Positions 1 to 6,713 of a stretch of 8,806 bases of DNA are shown here, in pieces. Position numbers and translations under genes: made by a program. The stretch is from NCBI GenBank assembly GCA_016291915.1, contig JAEEZP010000014.1:1-8806 (forward strand), given 5' to 3'. A model generated the notes under the pieces. It was not told where the DNA came from. It searched no databases and worked only from the letters and a program-made list of their open reading frames with translations. Numbering within the stretch: position 1 is the first letter of the stretch; every line of letters starts with the position of its first letter. Source of the DNA: Prevotella sp. GTDB taxonomy: Bacteria; Bacteroidota; Bacteroidia; Bacteroidales; Bacteroidaceae.

Positions 1-231
1 AAGATCGTCAACACGTCAGAAGCCGAGAAACCCGTGGAGATCACGCTGACAGGTACCAAGAATCTCTTTAAAGACGGTACAGTCACAACCCTCCATGCCG
101 CCAGTGCCGATGCAGCCAATACCATCAAGGATAAAGACGTGGTGGTGCCCAAGACTGCTCAGGTGAAAGCCAGCGGCAACAAGGTGTCCCTCACCGTGCC
201 CGCACGCACCTTCGCCGTGTATCGATTTTGA
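1..231 (+). CDS. C-terminal fragment of a GH51-type alpha-L-arabinofuranosidase (5' end outside window)
   Basis: An open frame runs from base 1 to a TGA at 229-231, giving the last 76 residues of a protein whose start lies to the left. The fragment begins KIVNTSEAEKPVEITLTG, continues through LHAASADAANTI and DVVVPK, and ends in PARTFAVYRF. From memory this is the pattern of the C-terminal beta-sandwich domain of bacterial GH51 alpha-L-arabinofuranosidases: 'VVNTS', an 'NT' turn followed by a 'P' loop, and a 'TF.VYRF' end. Those enzymes remove terminal arabinofuranose from arabinan, arabinoxylan or arabinogalactan, usually in the periplasm. The catalytic glutamates are outside the window, so activity and subfamily cannot be judged. 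The internal GTG at 34 lies within the domain and is not a start. It is convergent with the SusCD operon and so separately transcribed. A different glycosidase with a similar terminal sandwich is the main alternative. Confidence 0.75.
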   Translation, partial: KIVNTSEAEKPVEITLTGTKNLFKDGTVTTLHAASADAANTIKDKDVVVPKTAQVKASGNKVSLTVPARTFAVYRF

Positions 232-281
232 TTGGTTAAAGACTTTGGGGTGTAACGATTTAGGGCGTGCCTGATCAAAAA

Positions 282-306
282 TGTTTTGCAGAGGGCGTAC
301 AAAACA
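282..306 (+). terminator. Possible weak terminator hairpin after the arabinofuranosidase gene
   Basis: TGTTTTG (282-288) and CAAAACA (300-306) form a perfect 7-bp stem around an 11-nt loop, about 50 bases after the stop at 229-231. The stem is AT-rich and no T-run follows on the + strand, so it is a weak candidate at best. The stronger hairpin at 371-422 may be the real 3' end signal. Confidence 0.25.
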
Positions 307-359
307 AATACCGACCGAGGTACCCGATTAATACTGAGACATATCATTTCAGAACCGTT

Positions 360-460
360 CCAAAGTAATCCTAAATTTCCCTACATCCGTCCCCTCATAG
401 GGGAGGATGTAGGGAAATTTAGTTTGGTGGAAGGGATGAAGCCCCGGTCTATTACTTTGG
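360..460. repeat. Outer 10-bp inverted repeat flanking the long hairpin
   Basis: CCAAAGTAAT at 360-369 is exactly repeated in inverted orientation as ATTACTTTGG at 451-460, about 80 bases apart, and it encloses the hairpin at 371-422. The right copy covers the stop codon and last codons of the operon's final gene. The shorter CCAAA (360-364) can instead pair with TTTGG (423-427), extending the inner hairpin after a six-base bulge, so two alternative folds are possible. A chance match is not excluded. Confidence 0.45.
371..422. terminator. Long near-perfect hairpin between convergent genes, likely bidirectional terminator or dispersed palindrome
   Basis: CTAAATTTCCCTACATCC (371-388) is exactly complementary to GGATGTAGGGAAATTTAG (405-422). 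After a single unpaired G at 389 the stem continues as TCCCC (390-394) with GGGGA (400-404), closing on the loop TCATA (395-399). That gives 23 paired positions with one bulge. Being nearly symmetric it would form on either strand, which suits a terminator shared by two converging units. No strong U-tract follows in either direction, although the stem base contains AAATTT. The length and perfection exceed a typical intrinsic terminator, so a repeated palindromic element is also possible. Confidence 0.6.
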
Positions 461-1555
461 TTGCTCGATATTCTTCAGTATGGTGAAGGCTGAGTACATC
501 ATGGTAGTCGTCATGTCGGGCAGCTGCAGACGAATACTTCTCCCTGCCCGTTTGCGTGTGGCTTCGTCAAGTCCCTTGCTGCGATTCTCAATACCGCCCA
601 TGGCAGACACTCTCAAGGAGGAGTTGAGCTGATTATAAAGACGGTCGAAAGCGGCAAGATATTCATCAACTCCTTTGCTACCTGCCTCCACGAGTTCGAA
701 AGCACTGTCATAATTGCCGTCAGCCGTCATCCCCAAAGTGGTCATCTCATCCTTCAACGAGGCAAAGGTGGCGGCATCATATGTATTATTGCCATTGACA
801 TAGCGGGAGAGTTCACGACGGTATAGCAGATTGAGCACACTGTCAATCTCAGCATTGTTCTCGCCAAACTGACCACGGTGAGCATACATAAAGCGGGTTG
901 CCGGTTCACTGACAGAATGAGTATAGGTACGGTACACGAACAGATTCTCGGGATAGAGGCGCTGTTCATCAGTAAGTCCGCCGAAATAGTCGGTTATCAT
1001 CTTTGCGATCAAGGCTCTTCCCTCTGCCCGTTGTGCCTCAGGCATACGACGCGATGAATATTTCTCCGTGAGATAGGCTGCATAACCCTTCAGGAGGGAG
1101 GCACTGCGCTCACCGTCATCGTAACGGGCTTTCATCTGTTCAGGAGACATCTTGGGGTCGATGAGATGGTTGATGTCTTCCACGAACTGATCGGCGGGGC
1201 GATAGCCTTCAAAGCGCCCTACCTCGTTACCGTCGGGATTGACGATGAGGAAGGTGGGGTACACATTAAGACCGATCTTCTTAACCATGTCGATGCCTTC
1301 GCCTTTTTCGCCGTTGATCTTAATACAGACAAAATGGGCATTGAAATAATCGCCGACCTGTTTCTGGGGGAATACTTCGCGGACCATCAGCTTGCAGGGG
1401 CCGCACCAGTCGGTATAGAAATCAATGAACACGAGTTTGTTCTCTGCCTTGGCAGCATTGAGCGCTTCCTGATAGCTTAGTGTACGGAAGTTCGTCTGTG
1501 CAGACAACAGTTGACAGCATATCAGGAATAATGTAAAAACGATGATCTTTCTCAT
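452..1555 (-). CDS. Secreted thioredoxin-fold protein with unknown C-terminal domain (copy 2, last gene of operon)
   Basis: A 367-residue protein, predicted to be a periplasmic thiol-disulfide oxidoreductase. Residues 1-19 form a type-I signal peptide (MRKIIVF, hydrophobic core, cleavage expected at LLSA|Q). Cysteines 13 and 14 lie in that peptide but do not form a lipobox. The thioredoxin domain covers about residues 22-130: FIDFYTDWCGPCK puts the redox pair at Cys51 and Cys54, and VYPTF supplies the cis-proline at Pro100. The only other mature cysteine is Cys77. The remaining 240 or so residues look helical and match no domain I recognise, but they share blocks with the neighbouring paralogue (189-230 and RSIR.QLPDM near 339-348). 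WCGPC favours a reductase. The ATG at 1553-1555 follows the previous gene by 23 nt with no clear Shine-Dalgarno sequence. The thioredoxin fold is sure; the client and reaction direction are not. Confidence 0.88.
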   Translation of the reverse strand: MRKIIVFTLFLICCQLLSAQTNFRTLSYQEALNAAKAENKLVFIDFYTDWCGPCKLMVREVFPQKQVGDYFNAHFVCIKINGEKGEGIDMVKKIGLNVYPTFLIVNPDGNEVGRFEGYRPADQFVEDINHLIDPKMSPEQMKARYDDGERSASLLKGYAAYLTEKYSSRRMPEAQRAEGRALIAKMITDYFGGLTDEQRLYPENLFVYRTYTHSVSEPATRFMYAHRGQFGENNAEIDSVLNLLYRRELSRYVNGNNTYDAATFASLKDEMTTLGMTADGNYDSAFELVEAGSKGVDEYLAAFDRLYNQLNSSLRVSAMGGIENRSKGLDEATRKRAGRSIRLQLPDMTTTMMYSAFTILKNIEQPK

Positions 1556-1578
1556 ATCAATGTTTCATTTATGATATA

Positions 1579-2706
1579 TTAGTGTCTGTTTGTGGTTCCT
1601 TCAAGTTCAGGGATGATCATCGTGGCCATGAAAATCACATCCAACTCCATGTCAGGCAACTGATTACGGATGCTTCGGGCGAGTACTGTCTTCTCTTCCT
1701 GTGAAGCATTGGCAAAGCGTCCCATCAGTCCGTCGATCAGTTCTATCTGTGATTTTCCGTCCAGCTTTCTGAAATGCTGGTCGATGCAGGAAGCAAATTG
1801 CGTGGGGGTATCAGCATTGTGGTCAAGGAAAGCGAACGGACCATCATAGTGACCATCTTTATTCAGTCTGAGCTGCTTGATTTCTTTTTTCATCAACCTG
1901 ATCTTCTCCGTATTACCGATATTACCTGCAGAGAGACAGGCATTGATATCGTCCATATACAGTTGGTTCAGCATATCGGTAACTTCCTGCTGAAGCTCTG
2001 GAGCGAACTTCTTTCTGTTGGCAGCCAGAAATCGTGCAGGAGCCTCTTGGACAGATCGTGTATATTTGCGGTAGACAAAGAAATTCTCCGGCTTCATCTT
2101 GTCTGCATCCGAAAGACCGGTGAAATAATCTTGTACCACCTTGTTTACCTTATCGACATGAGCAAAATAGATCCGGCGATAATCTTCCCGGGTGTTACCA
2201 CCCAGCGGTGCATTATCCATCAGCATAGAGGCATAAGCCTGGATGAGTTCAGCATTACGCTCACCGGACAGATAACGCTCGGTGAGACGAGCTGGGGTGA
2301 GATCAGGGTTACGTATGGCCTCGATCTTGTCAATAAACTTGTCTGCCGAGCTTCCGCCCACATGGCGGCCAACCTCCTTACCATCGGCGTTGACGATAAG
2401 GAACGAGGGGTATCCGTCGATCTTAAACTGTCTGGCGTAGTCTTTCCCCTCGCCTTTCTCTGCGTTCAGCTTGATACAGACGAAGTGGGCATTGAAGTAA
2501 TCACCCACGTTCTTCTGGGGAAACACATCGCGGGCCATCATCTTGCAGGGACCGCACCAATCAGTGTAGAAATCGATGAACACCATTTTCTTTTCCACCT
2601 TGGCGGCATCTATCGCCTGTTGGAAAGTGATGGCGCGGAACTCGGTCTGCGCCATCATAATCATATTTGTAAAGAGAAATGTAGAGAGAATGATAATTTT
2701 TTTCAT
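1579..2706 (-). CDS. Secreted thioredoxin-fold protein with unknown C-terminal domain (copy 1)
   Basis: A 375-residue paralogue of the next gene in the operon. I chose the ATG at 2704-2706 because it opens a proper signal peptide (MKKIIILSTFLF, cleavage near MMA|Q at 19/20) and lies 16 nt after the preceding stop. An in-frame start at 2754 would add 16 residues overlapping the PKD-like gene and bury the signal peptide. The thioredoxin domain has the same numbering as its sister: WCGPC at 50-54 and cis-proline Pro100 in GYPSF. By hand count about 65 of 97 residues (21-117) match the sister protein. The C-terminal region also aligns, with a block at 193-234 (YFTGLSD, PENFFVYRKYT) and ARSIRNQLPDM at 343-353. 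Extra cysteines at about 257 and 307 are absent from the sister. A periplasmic disulfide reductase or isomerase role is inferred from family and signal peptide only. Confidence 0.88.
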   Translation of the reverse strand: MKKIIILSTFLFTNMIMMAQTEFRAITFQQAIDAAKVEKKMVFIDFYTDWCGPCKMMARDVFPQKNVGDYFNAHFVCIKLNAEKGEGKDYARQFKIDGYPSFLIVNADGKEVGRHVGGSSADKFIDKIEAIRNPDLTPARLTERYLSGERNAELIQAYASMLMDNAPLGGNTREDYRRIYFAHVDKVNKVVQDYFTGLSDADKMKPENFFVYRKYTRSVQEAPARFLAANRKKFAPELQQEVTDMLNQLYMDDINACLSAGNIGNTEKIRLMKKEIKQLRLNKDGHYDGPFAFLDHNADTPTQFASCIDQHFRKLDGKSQIELIDGLMGRFANASQEEKTVLARSIRNQLPDMELDVIFMATMIIPELEGTTNRH

Positions 2707-2722
2707 ACCGTTTCTTTTAAGA

Positions 2723-4291
2723 TCAGATATAAAGGTAGAAATAGGTGTAGCCATAGCTCATCTGACGGACATTGGCTGTGGACAATACCGATCTTACACT
2801 TTTAAGTTTGCCTGTACCACTGCAAGTCTTCACCGGTGCTCCTGTAGGTGTACCGGTACCTGCGGGCATCTCGTACATATACAGTTTGTAGTCATTGCCT
2901 TTCTGGGTTCCTACGACAAGATAGTCGAATTTGTTTGTACTTCCGTTGTAGAACAGGTTCTCTAGATAGACGATCTGCTCACCACTGCCGATTCCCTGCA
3001 GCGACATCTCCGCCTCAGTATATTCATCCGTGTTGAAGGCATAGCCATACAGTTTGTTGTCTGTGGCGAAATAAATATATCGGGCTGAGATTCCATTGGT
3101 GGCGAAACAGTTAGCCTTAGCCATCTTGCTATAGGCAGGAACTTCCAGATATTTGGTGAGATACGAGTTATAGCGTGCCGATGACATCAGGTAGACATAC
3201 CTCTTGCCGTTTGCTGTGTTCTCCAAAATGAAGTTGTCGGTTTCGTTACGGCTTACGAAATTCGTTCCACATGACAGAGGCTTGTAGGTGCTCAGGTTCT
3301 GAGTCAGTTCCGTTCCAGAACCGTCTTTATAAGTGACAGGATATGGGTCTAGATACCTATCACCCATCATCAGGCTGTGGGTGGACTGATCCCAGTAATA
3401 CATTCCGTTAACAGTAACCTGATATGCCATGAAGGTACTTGCGTCCAAGGGGATCATAGGGAATCCAAATTTTCCGCTTGTAGGATTGGTATAGAAGCTG
3501 CCGTTGGGGTTGTTGGTATAGCGGAATCCTTTGTTTGAGGCATAAACGGTTCCCCACATACCTTGATTGAAAATTCCGTAGGGCACCTCGTCGGCTTCCA
3601 TTTCATCAAACAGCAGGTTGCTGCGGTCGAAGATTTTGGCAAAGTCGGAAGTACGGTGTACCTGTATCTGTTTGGCATCGGAAACCAATACGACGGTATT
3701 CTGCTTGTCGATGGTATTGCTCTTTTCATCGATATAGTATTGGTCGTACACGATGTTCAAGGCAGAGGGTTTTCCTTCCATGGCCTGCCCCTGTGTCTTT
3801 ACCAGCATGTCAGGTATGAAGATGTTGTCCATGGTAAACAGGTCCACATCGGTTTTTCCCTCAGCTGTCTCTTTCAGGATATAGAAGCCGGAAGAGAACT
3901 GCGTCTGAACCGTCAGGGTAGTATAATAGCAGCGTGTATAGTTAGTACCAAGGCTCTTCACGTTGAGCCGTACCTGGTAGGTGCCCGGTGCGAGGCCTAC
4001 CTCATAATGAAGGTCTTTCTCTGTGCCGATTACTTCAACGGATGCCTCATCATCGATCGTGTTACCGGGAGTTAACAGCAACCACTCGTACGACAAATCG
4101 TTGTAGGCTGTCGTAATGACAGGTACTATGTCGAGATTCTCGACAAAAGCCGTCTTGACGTATGAGTTTTCAATCCCCGTCACCTCTATGTCGCTCACCA
4201 GCTCACCCAGTGTCTTGCTGTCATCGCTGAAACAGCTTGTCAGTGATAACAACGCTGTCAGCATGATCACTGAAAATATTGTTTTTTTCAT
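2723..4291 (-). CDS. PKD-like family lipoprotein of a SusCD operon
   Basis: A 522-residue lipoprotein with signal MKKTIFSVIML and lipobox SLTSC (Cys20). The residues after the cysteine (FSDDSK) are acidic, as in Bacteroidota surface-export signals. Residues 34-128 look like the 'PKD-like family' domain (Pfam PKD_2 from memory): SYEWLLL with Trp70, then YEVGLAPGTYQVRLNV, a beta-sandwich signature. GFYILKETAEGKTDVD follows at about 135-150, the usual junction to a long beta-rich C-terminal part that may be propeller-like (for example YIYFATDNKLYGY). Such proteins recur next to SusC, SusD and DUF4843 genes. Their function is unproven; surface binding of substrate or complex assembly is inferred. 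The ATG at 4289-4291 lies 21 nt after the DUF4843 stop with a weak AGGAA upstream. There are four mature cysteines besides Cys20, and the end is very aromatic (YGYTYFYLYI). Confidence 0.82.
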   Translation of the reverse strand: MKKTIFSVIMLTALLSLTSCFSDDSKTLGELVSDIEVTGIENSYVKTAFVENLDIVPVITTAYNDLSYEWLLLTPGNTIDDEASVEVIGTEKDLHYEVGLAPGTYQVRLNVKSLGTNYTRCYYTTLTVQTQFSSGFYILKETAEGKTDVDLFTMDNIFIPDMLVKTQGQAMEGKPSALNIVYDQYYIDEKSNTIDKQNTVVLVSDAKQIQVHRTSDFAKIFDRSNLLFDEMEADEVPYGIFNQGMWGTVYASNKGFRYTNNPNGSFYTNPTSGKFGFPMIPLDASTFMAYQVTVNGMYYWDQSTHSLMMGDRYLDPYPVTYKDGSGTELTQNLSTYKPLSCGTNFVSRNETDNFILENTANGKRYVYLMSSARYNSYLTKYLEVPAYSKMAKANCFATNGISARYIYFATDNKLYGYAFNTDEYTEAEMSLQGIGSGEQIVYLENLFYNGSTNKFDYLVVGTQKGNDYKLYMYEMPAGTGTPTGAPVKTCSGTGKLKSVRSVLSTANVRQMSYGYTYFYLYI

Positions 4292-4312
4292 TTGATTCCT
4301 ATTTACGGGTTA

Positions 4313-5125
4313 TTAATAGTAATAATACAGTTCCACTACCGTGCCGTCGGCTTCTTTCAGAACATCAAGGCCCTGAGCCAGACGTGTTTCGTTATATGCG
4401 GCCAGTTCATTGACCAATTTCTGATAGAGGTAGTTGAAGTAGCCCTCATCACCACCTATGAGTTCGGCGATGAAAGCCTCATCCCACTTGAAACCGGTGT
4501 GCTCAATCAGGAAACGGTGTTTCTCCTTGCCGTATTCCCCGTAATACCAGAGCATCGACAGGTAGGTGCTATAATCAAAATCATCCCAGTTGGCAGGTTT
4601 AGACAGACTGTTGGAGATTGTCAGGGTACGAGTGGTGAGTACGTCATAGCCTGGCAGGAAACTGTCGTTGGCGCCAATGCCAAACTTCAGTACCACATCG
4701 GCATCATTCAATGAGGCATCACGAAGCAATACGATGGGGATGCGTGCACGTGATTTTCCTGCCGGCACAACATAATATTTTGCCAGTGAAGGATCATCGA
4801 AGGAAACATAATGTTTGCCTGACACTGCCTGAACAACATCTGCCGTGTCTTTCTGCACGAACTTCACCGGACGGTCATAGTCACGGAGTAATCCCATCGT
4901 CTCAACCTCCACCCATACAGTGTCTTGCATCACGTCGGGACTGCTATATACAAATGAGAAGTTTGACAATGACATGTTATACTCAAAATTCTTCGTAAAA
5001 TCCAGACCGTCGTAGTAGAACACGAGGTTAGCTTCTTCATCGTTGAAGACCGGAAGGTCTTTTTCACAAGAGGTGGTCAGCAGGATAGCCGACACGACAC
5101 AAAGGATATATGTGATCTTTTTCAT
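4313..5125 (-). CDS. DUF4843 domain lipoprotein of a SusCD operon
   Basis: A 270-residue lipoprotein. I place the start at the ATG 5123-5125 (MKKITYILCVV); the in-frame codon at 5131 is TTG and would add only two residues. The lipobox LLTTSC gives Cys20, followed by EKD. The body carries the pattern I associate with DUF4843 (Pfam PF16132): EEANLVFYYD, DTVWVEV, a DYDRPVKF segment, HYVSF, VVPAGKSRARIPIVLLRD, LKFGIGANDSFLPG, and later KHRFLIEHTGFKW. The family accompanies SusC/SusD pairs and is thought to sit on the cell surface; no biochemical role is established to my knowledge. There is no cysteine in the mature protein besides Cys20. The gene lies 12 nt after the SusD stop and 21 nt before the PKD-like gene, so it is co-transcribed and may be translationally coupled. 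The C-terminus ends in four consecutive tyrosines (VVELYYYY). Confidence 0.85.
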   Translation of the reverse strand: MKKITYILCVVSAILLTTSCEKDLPVFNDEEANLVFYYDGLDFTKNFEYNMSLSNFSFVYSSPDVMQDTVWVEVETMGLLRDYDRPVKFVQKDTADVVQAVSGKHYVSFDDPSLAKYYVVPAGKSRARIPIVLLRDASLNDADVVLKFGIGANDSFLPGYDVLTTRTLTISNSLSKPANWDDFDYSTYLSMLWYYGEYGKEKHRFLIEHTGFKWDEAFIAELIGGDEGYFNYLYQKLVNELAAYNETRLAQGLDVLKEADGTVVELYYYY

Positions 5126-5137
5126 ATTCAATGTGTT

Positions 5138-6694
5138 TTAGTTCTTTAAACTTGGATCATACTCTGAAGATGGCATCGGCAGGATATAATCATCTTCGTT
5201 GACAGCGGTCTTACTCCACATCATCTTTGTGGCACCGGTACGCTTATAATAGAAGAACATCTGTCCTTCGGCAAAGAGTTCACGACGGTATTCGTTGATC
5301 AACTCATCTTTGGCTTCTTTCAAAGTTTCGAAGGGCTTATACAGTGTGTAGGAGCAAGAGAGCATATACTCGTCGTACAGTCGCTGGAACTCATCCAGTG
5401 TATTGCTGGTTTCCATGGCGATCAGGTATATCTCGGAAAGACGGAGCATCGGCACGATCTGATGCTTGGTGACCAAGTCGTAATCACTTGCCTTCTCCTC
5501 GTCATACCAATATTTCTTAATAGCTGGGAATTTCACGTTGGAAGGACTGTAGTTGTTCATGTTCCACAGATAGTTGTAGCGATTATGCGAGCCCAGACCA
5601 CCGCTGATGCTTGCATAGAGGTCGTTCAACTGCTGGGTAGATATATAGTAAGCACCGGCACGGGCCAACGGAGTAGAACCCTGTGTTCCTCCGATGAGTG
5701 CATTGGTGGCATACGACATCAGGTCGTATTTGCTCAGGAAGAAGAGACACTCATTGGGGAGTCCATAATAGCCTTTCACCAGATCGTTGGCACCGCTGAG
5801 GGAAATGACGGGTTGTCCGCTCTCCGTCTTGGCGTTGATGATGTCCTTGGCAATGTTGTTGGCATCGGAGGTGTCACCCACATAGAGAGACATACGTGCA
5901 TGGAGTGCGCGCACTGCCCAATAGTTAAGGCGTGCCTGACGATAATACAGATAGGTGTCGATGACACTCTTGCCGGGAGAATTCAGTGCGGAGAAGGTGC
6001 TTGTCATGATTGGGTCATTGGCTTTAAGCAACTCCTCAGCCTGGGCGAGATCCTTCTTCAGACACTCTACGTATGCATTAAAGTCGTAGAAGGTTGGGAA
6101 CTCATCGATAGAGGTGGTATAAGAGTAAGGCAGCTTGACAGTCTTCGTTCCTCCTTTCGGCAGTTGACCGAACAGACGGAGGAAATCGAACTGGCAATAG
6201 GCACGCATGGCAAGTGCTTCACCCTTGATGACATTGATATTTCTTATGTTTTCCTTACCGACAATGTCACCGTTCTCATCGATATTCTTCAGCAGCACAT
6301 TCACTGCCACGATCGTTGAGAAGAGTTCTTTATAAATCGACTTGATGGATCCGCGGGCAGCATCTGTATCGTACTTATGTCTGCTCAAGGCACCGAATGC
6401 CTGTTCATCGGTTATGGAGTTGTCAACATACCAGAGACATGCCAGATTCTCTATATCCGTCATGGTCAGTTTCATTCCATAAAGGTTTTGGCTGGAGAAA
6501 CTCAGATAGCACCCCGTGAGAGCATCGCGGAATCCCTTGTATTCATCGAACATATCGATTTCTTTCTGCGTATTCTCACCCTGCACATCGAGCCAGTCTT
6601 CGCAGGATGTCAGGAGAGAGGAGGTAAGAAGCAAGAGACAAGAAAAAGCCCCTGCAGCAGAGATCTTCACCTTATTAAATATATTTCTTTTCAT
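5138..6694 (-). CDS. RagB/SusD family nutrient-uptake lipoprotein
   Basis: A 518-residue SusD-family protein, the surface lid and substrate-capturing partner of the adjacent SusC channel. It has a long signal segment with lipobox SLLTSC (Cys31) followed by EDWLDV, typical of SusD proteins. The SusD-like N-terminal domain shows the hallmark GEALAMRAYCQFDFLRLFG at residues 158-176. The C-terminal RagB/SusD domain shows VPMLRLSEIYLIAMET and later EYRRELFAEGQMFFYYKR. Length and motifs are normal for the family, so it appears intact. It contains six mature cysteines besides the lipidated one (62, 86, 167, 211 and two more C-terminal), which is notable beside thioredoxin genes. The ATG at 6692-6694 lies 19 nt after the SusC stop. 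The ligand cannot be told from sequence: SusD homologues bind glycans, but RagB-type relatives bind peptides. Confidence 0.95.
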   Translation of the reverse strand: MKRNIFNKVKISAAGAFSCLLLLTSSLLTSCEDWLDVQGENTQKEIDMFDEYKGFRDALTGCYLSFSSQNLYGMKLTMTDIENLACLWYVDNSITDEQAFGALSRHKYDTDAARGSIKSIYKELFSTIVAVNVLLKNIDENGDIVGKENIRNINVIKGEALAMRAYCQFDFLRLFGQLPKGGTKTVKLPYSYTTSIDEFPTFYDFNAYVECLKKDLAQAEELLKANDPIMTSTFSALNSPGKSVIDTYLYYRQARLNYWAVRALHARMSLYVGDTSDANNIAKDIINAKTESGQPVISLSGANDLVKGYYGLPNECLFFLSKYDLMSYATNALIGGTQGSTPLARAGAYYISTQQLNDLYASISGGLGSHNRYNYLWNMNNYSPSNVKFPAIKKYWYDEEKASDYDLVTKHQIVPMLRLSEIYLIAMETSNTLDEFQRLYDEYMLSCSYTLYKPFETLKEAKDELINEYRRELFAEGQMFFYYKRTGATKMMWSKTAVNEDDYILPMPSSEYDPSLKN

Positions 6695-6713
6695 ATCCGT
6701 GTCTTTAATCTGT

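Larger units (their letters stand above)
232..451. other. Convergent intergenic region, no gene
   Basis: This 220-base stretch separates the stop of the arabinofuranosidase-like gene from the stop of the last operon gene, which points at it from the other side. Short open frames cross it, but they resemble no protein I know, run into flanking genes in the wrong frame, and lack a convincing start. I see only structure here: a small hairpin at 282-306, a long hairpin at 371-422, and an outer inverted repeat (360-369 with 451-460). Confidence 0.8.

Noticed and set aside
261..300. Short direct repeat TAGGGCGTGC / GAGGGCGTAC, 30 bases apart
   Set aside because: It is imperfect, only two copies, and has no regular continuation. 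Chance is likely.
286..486. Possible small protein (66 residues) in the intergenic region on the + strand
   Set aside because: It spans the long palindrome and runs into the end of the thioredoxin gene. There is no ribosome-binding site or resemblance to a known family.
1556..1578. Possible internal promoter before the last thioredoxin gene
   Set aside because: The gap is only 23 nt of AT-rich sequence, too short for a convincing Bacteroidota promoter (-33 TTTG / -7 TAnnTTTG) plus leader, and no such spaced pair was seen.
2707..2754. N-terminal extension of the first thioredoxin protein by 16 residues
   Set aside because: It would overlap the PKD-like gene and place a polar stretch before the signal peptide. 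The ATG at 2704-2706 matches the start of the paralogue exactly.
1774..2805. Long open frame (343 codons) on the + strand opposite the first thioredoxin gene
   Set aside because: It lies antisense to a gene with clear thioredoxin motifs and a signal peptide. Its translation resembles no known protein, and it runs past the gene boundary into the PKD-like gene. It is a codon-usage shadow.
3563..4075. Open frame on the + strand opposite the PKD-like gene
   Set aside because: It is antisense to a gene supported by lipobox and domain pattern; the translation shows no family features.
5126..5131. TTG start two codons upstream of the DUF4843 ATG
   Set aside because: The ATG at 5123-5125 opens a canonical MKK lipoprotein signal, so the TTG is unnecessary.
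5462..6319. Open frame of 285 codons on the + strand within the SusD-like gene
   Set aside because: It is fully antisense to an intact SusD family gene, with no recognisable domain and no upstream start signal.
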